Below are positions 61,406 to 64,000 of a DNA stretch of 64,000 nucleotides, piece after piece. The notes beneath the pieces were generated by a model that was given only the letters and a program-made list of their open reading frames with translations, did not search any database and was not told the DNA's origin. Source of the DNA: Sporosarcina ureae. Its GTDB lineage: Bacteria; Bacillota; Bacilli; Bacillales_A; Planococcaceae. A program made the translations under genes and the position numbers. How positions within the stretch are numbered: the stretch's first letter is position 1; the number at the start of each line of letters is the position of its first letter. Location: the NCBI RefSeq assembly GCF_002101375.1, contig NZ_CP015207.1, forward strand, positions 1,728,001 through 1,792,000, written 5' to 3'.

Positions 61406-62101
61406 TTACGCTTTATTCACTGTTAAGCGTTCAATGCGTTTTTCGTAATCTGTTCCGAGTAGTACTCGCTGTACGTAGATGCCTGGCGTATCAATTTCTT
61501 CTGGAGTAAGCTCACCGGCTTCCACGATTTCTTCTACTTCCGCAATCGTTATTTTACCTGCTGTTGCAGCTAACGGATTAAAGTTCATCGCTGTCTTGCG
61601 GTAAACCAGATTTCCAAGTGTATCCGCCTTCCAAGCTTTCACAAGCGCAAAGTCTCCGACGATACCTTCTTCAAGTAGATACGTCTTGCCGTTAAATTCT
61701 TTTGTCTCTTTACCTTCAGCGATTGGTGTACCTACCCCTGTTGCTGTGTAGAATCCAGGAATCCCTGCACCCCCCGCTCTAATTCTCTCTGCAAGCGTTC
61801 CTTGGGGACTCAATTCTACTTCTAGCTCTCCATTAAGAAACTGCTTTTCAAACGTCTTATTTTCTCCCACATAAGAAGCAATCATCTTCTTTATCTGTTT
61901 ATTATCTAGTAACTTTCCAAGACCCGCATCATCTATTCCACAGTTATTGCTTGCAACCGTTAAATCCTTTACGCCACTATCTTGTAACGCCTGTATGGAT
62001 TTTTCCGGAATACCACATAAACCGAAGCCTCCCACAATTAACGTAGCACCATCTTGAATATCTGAAACCGCTTCCATAAATGAATTCATCACTTTACTCA
62101 T
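61406..62101 (-). CDS. scoA: 3-oxoacid CoA-transferase subunit A
   Basis: 231 aa. [13 protein letters not shown] near residue 24, [12 protein letters not shown], and [25 protein letters not shown] are the CoA-transferase family 1 alpha-subunit signatures. Strong GGAGGAGG RBS. Starts the operon, divergent from a LysR regulator. With the dehydrogenase gene it suggests ketone-body or hydroxybutyrate use. Confidence 0.93.
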   Translation of the reverse strand: MSKVMNSFMEAVSDIQDGATLIVGGFGLCGIPEKSIQALQDSGVKDLTVASNNCGIDDAGLGKLLDNKQIKKMIASYVGENKTFEKQFLNGELEVELSPQGTLAERIRAGGAGIPGFYTATGVGTPIAEGKETKEFNGKTYLLEEGIVGDFALVKAWKADTLGNLVYRKTAMNFNPLAATAGKITIAEVEEIVEAGELTPEEIDTPGIYVQRVLLGTDYEKRIERLTVNKA

Positions 62102-62179
62102 ACCGTAACCTCCTCCAACTCTTTAGTAATAGTGTACAGATTTCTGACTTATATGTAAAATGAATATAGTGAATGAAAC

Positions 62180-62198
62180 TTATTCTTAATTGGAATAA
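62180..62198. promoter_or_regulatory. LysR-type binding box
   Basis: TTATTC-TTAATTG-GAATAA, an inverted repeat with LysR T-N11-A geometry in the 115-bp gap between scoA and the divergent LysR gene. Confidence 0.65.
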
Positions 62199-62216
62199 CT
62201 GAAAGGTTGGATCGCT

Positions 62217-63083
62217 ATGGAACTTAAAGACCTTCATGCTTTTATAGAAGTAGCAAATCATCTAAGCTTTACAAAGGCGGCTGAACATTCTTATATATCA
62301 CAGCCCACTCTAAGTAAATCAGTGAAAAAACTTGAAGAAAAACTGAATGTTATCCTTTTCAACCGTTCTACTCGTAGCCTCCGTTTGACAGATGCAGGAG
62401 TAATTGTATATGAGCAAGGACAACAAATTCTCCAATTGTTCGGCGAGCTCCCTGTCTTACTCGAAGATCTTGCCGAGGGCGTATCAGGAGAAATTAAAAT
62501 CGGCATGCCACCTTTGATTGGCACATTGTTCTTTCCGCAGATCGCTAAACGTCTTTCAAAGAATTACCCTCATATTAAAATTGAATTGCATGAACTAGGT
62601 GCCAAAGTCGTCGAAGAGCTTGTAGATAAAGGCCAGATTGATGTCGGTATTATCGTGCTACCAACAGATCAAGACGCTTTCCAAGTTCAGCCTTTTATCT
62701 CAGATACATTCTTCCTGTTTGTCCATACTGATCATCCTTTTGCAAAACGAGATGCTGTCGCTTTATCTGAGTTAATAAACGAGCAGCTTATCCTATTTTC
62801 TAAAAGTTTTACCTTACACCGCTATATCATAGGTGCTTGCAAAGAGGCCGGGTTTAATCCTACTATATCGTATGAAAGCTCCCAGTGGGATTTGATCATT
62901 GAACTGGTTGCAGCAAAACTGGGGATCACGCTTCTTCCCCGATCGATATCGACGAAATTTACTAATGAAAACATTAAGATGATTCCCATCGAAGGACCAC
63001 CTTTACTATGGAAGCTCGGCATCGTCACTAAGAAAAACAGTTATCATTCATTTGCATTGAAAAAATTTATGCAGATGTTTTGA
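62217..63083 (+). CDS. LysR-family transcriptional regulator
   Basis: 288 aa. N-terminal winged helix (MELKDLHAFIEVANHLSFTKAAEHSYISQPTLSKSVKKLEEKL) and a C-terminal two-lobed effector domain (GEIKIGMPPLIGTLFFPQIAKRL, PISDTFFLFVHTDHPFAK-like stretch, KLGITLLPRSI). Related to YwfA/CitR types; effector unknown. Divergent from scoAB and probably controls it. Confidence 0.92.
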   Translation: MELKDLHAFIEVANHLSFTKAAEHSYISQPTLSKSVKKLEEKLNVILFNRSTRSLRLTDAGVIVYEQGQQILQLFGELPVLLEDLAEGVSGEIKIGMPPLIGTLFFPQIAKRLSKNYPHIKIELHELGAKVVEELVDKGQIDVGIIVLPTDQDAFQVQPFISDTFFLFVHTDHPFAKRDAVALSELINEQLILFSKSFTLHRYIIGACKEAGFNPTISYESSQWDLIIELVAAKLGITLLPRSISTKFTNENIKMIPIEGPPLLWKLGIVTKKNSYHSFALKKFMQMF

Positions 63084-63145
63084 AGCACGTGTAATAAAGC
63101 TGTACAAAACATTTCAATTAAACCAAGTATTATAAGTTATTGAAA

Positions 63146-63176
63146 CAAAAAACCAACCGTTACCGGTTGGTTTTTG
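63146..63176. terminator. Bidirectional terminator between LysR and ABC-F genes
   Basis: AAAAAACCAACCG-ttac-CGGTTGGTTTTT: a perfect stem with A and T runs between convergent genes. Confidence 0.93.
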
Positions 63177-63200
63177 TTTCACGTGGAACAGGTTAGTTTT

Positions 63201-64000
63201 TTAGAACATCTTCGTAGTCCATGTCTCCCCATTCCAAATAGTAGATACTACATCTTCATAAAAGTCAGGTTCATGTGAAATAAGTAAGATACTTCCTTTA
63301 TACTCTTTTAGAGCACGTTTCAGTTCTTCTTTTGCATCATAATCCAAGTGGTTTGTTGGTTCATCTAAAACTAATAAATTGGTTTCACTATTTACCAGTT
63401 TACAAAGACGCACCTTCGCACGTTCTCCTCCACTTAATACCTTTACCTTACTTTCAATATGTTTCGTCGTTAATCCGACTCGCGCTAAAGCCGCACGTAC
63501 TTCATATTGTGCAAAGTGAGGAAATTCACTCCAAATCTCTTCCAAGCACGTATTGTCCGTGTCTGTTTTCATTTCCTGTTCGAAGTAACCGATTGCTAGA
63601 TGCTCACCTTGCTCCACTTTACCTGAAAGAGCGGTTATTTCCCCGAGAATACTTTTTAACAACGTCGTTTTCCCAATCCCGTTTGCTCCTGCAAGAGCAA
63701 TCTTCTGTCCACGTTCCATTGAAAGATTCAAAGGCTTCGACAGCGGCTCATCGTATCCAATGACTAGATCTGTCGTTTCAAATAAATATTTCCCAGGTGT
63801 TCTTGCCGTTTTAAAATCAAAATGAGGTTTCGGTTTTTCAGAATCCAACTCAATGATGTCCATCTTATCTAGTTTTTTCTGTCGAGACGTTGCCATTCGA
63901 CTCGTTGCCGCATTCGCTTTATTACGCGCTACGAAGTCTTTCAAATGAGAGATTTCTTTCTGTTGCTTTTTATAAGCAGCTTCGACCTGTTGCTGTCTCA
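63201..64000 (-). CDS. ABC-F family ATPase, partial (5' end outside window)
   Basis: The frame is open from 64000 to the stop at 63201, so only the linker and second ATPase domain are seen. The linker (QQKEISHLKDFVARNKANAATSRMATSRQKKL) is the inter-domain ribosome-contacting element of ABC-F proteins. Second domain: Walker A GANGIGKTTL, signature LSGGERAKVRL, Walker B LLVLDEPTNHLD, H-loop LISHEPDF. These soluble factors bind the ribosomal E site; whether this one is housekeeping (YkpA/YfmR-like) or resistance-linked cannot be decided from the fragment. Confidence 0.92.
   Translation of the reverse strand, partial: RQQQVEAAYKKQQKEISHLKDFVARNKANAATSRMATSRQKKLDKMDIIELDSEKPKPHFDFKTARTPGKYLFETTDLVIGYDEPLSKPLNLSMERGQKIALAGANGIGKTTLLKSILGEITALSGKVEQGEHLAIGYFEQEMKTDTDNTCLEEIWSEFPHFAQYEVRAALARVGLTTKHIESKVKVLSGGERAKVRLCKLVNSETNLLVLDEPTNHLDYDAKEELKRALKEYKGSILLISHEPDFYEDVVSTIWNGETWTTKMF

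Noticed and set aside
1-64000. tRNA, rRNA, CRISPR arrays, insertion sequences and prophage genes
   Set aside because: I looked for cloverleaf genes, repeat-spacer arrays, transposases and phage modules and saw none.

Overview
The window reads as low-to-moderate GC, spore-former-type Bacillales chromosome. Gene content and protein flavour (Bacillus-like Mdh, YumC-type ferredoxin reductase, YugN-like protein, SLH-domain surface protein, many NhaC/SSS/NSS sodium-coupled transporters, SelD/SelU, ABC-F) point to Planococcaceae, most likely a Sporosarcina-like organism. That placement is inference from recognised families, not a database match. Most genes have strong Shine-Dalgarno sequences, and many transcription units end in clear intrinsic terminators.

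Layout. (1) 1-1500: a leftward gene cut by the window edge, encoding a compacted ribonucleotide-reductase alpha-like protein without the catalytic core, behind a textbook cobalamin riboswitch and an intrinsic terminator. (2) 1.6-2.2 kb: an unlisted 56-codon gene and a candidate cre site. (3) 2.2-15.7 kb: a complete leftward ethanolamine-utilisation microcompartment locus in transcription order eutW-eutV (sensor kinase and ANTAR antiterminator), eutH, eutS, eutP, eutA, eutB, eutC, eutL, eutE, eutM, pduL, eutN, a second BMC shell protein, mdh. Two internal leaders carry terminators overlapped by ANTAR-type hexaloop hairpins. No eutG, eutT, eutQ or eutJ is present. (4) 15.7-27.3 kb: peptide scavenging (M20 and S9 peptidases, a five-gene oligopeptide ABC transporter with a cre in its promoter, an AbgA-like amidohydrolase and an unusual regulator). 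(5) 27.4-37.5 kb: mixed singletons (alpha/beta hydrolase, OsmC, SLH protein, membrane-anchored PstS-like protein with an XRE regulator and perfect operator, NSS transporter, 21-bp repeat array, free-Met-sulfoxide reductase, PepSY, MFS, YugN-like). (6) 37.7-39.8 kb: selU and selD for selenouridine in tRNA. (7) 39.9-44.6 kb: a GNAT gene overlapping a dipeptide-epimerase-like gene, a divergent paralogue of the unusual regulator, and nhaC. (8) 44.7-50.2 kb: oxidoreductase, DDAH-like hydrolase, MarR-controlled DHA2 exporter, DUF5658-like and MOSC proteins. (9) 50.2-55.2 kb: yumC-type flavoprotein and a divergent siderophore ABC operon sharing a perfect Fur box. (10) 55.3-59.6 kb: SSS symporter, YtcJ-like amidohydrolase and a HutC-type GntR regulator with an inverted-repeat operator. 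(11) 59.7-63.1 kb: 3-hydroxyacyl-CoA dehydrogenase, scoAB CoA transferase and a divergent LysR regulator. (12) The right edge cuts an ABC-F gene.

How the genes fit together. The eut locus would import ethanolamine (EutH), cleave it with the AdoCbl lyase EutBC (reactivated by EutA) inside a shell of EutS/L/M/N, convert acetaldehyde to acetyl-CoA (EutE) and acetyl-phosphate (PduL), and be switched on by EutWV antitermination. The B12 riboswitch next door senses the same cofactor that EutBC consumes. The strongest leads for new biology are the catalytically gutted RNR-like protein under B12 control, the pair of sensor/GGDEF-like/winged-helix regulators beside peptide genes, the replacement of eutG by mdh at the end of the eut operon, and a 21-bp array that reads as a broken heptapeptide repeat.
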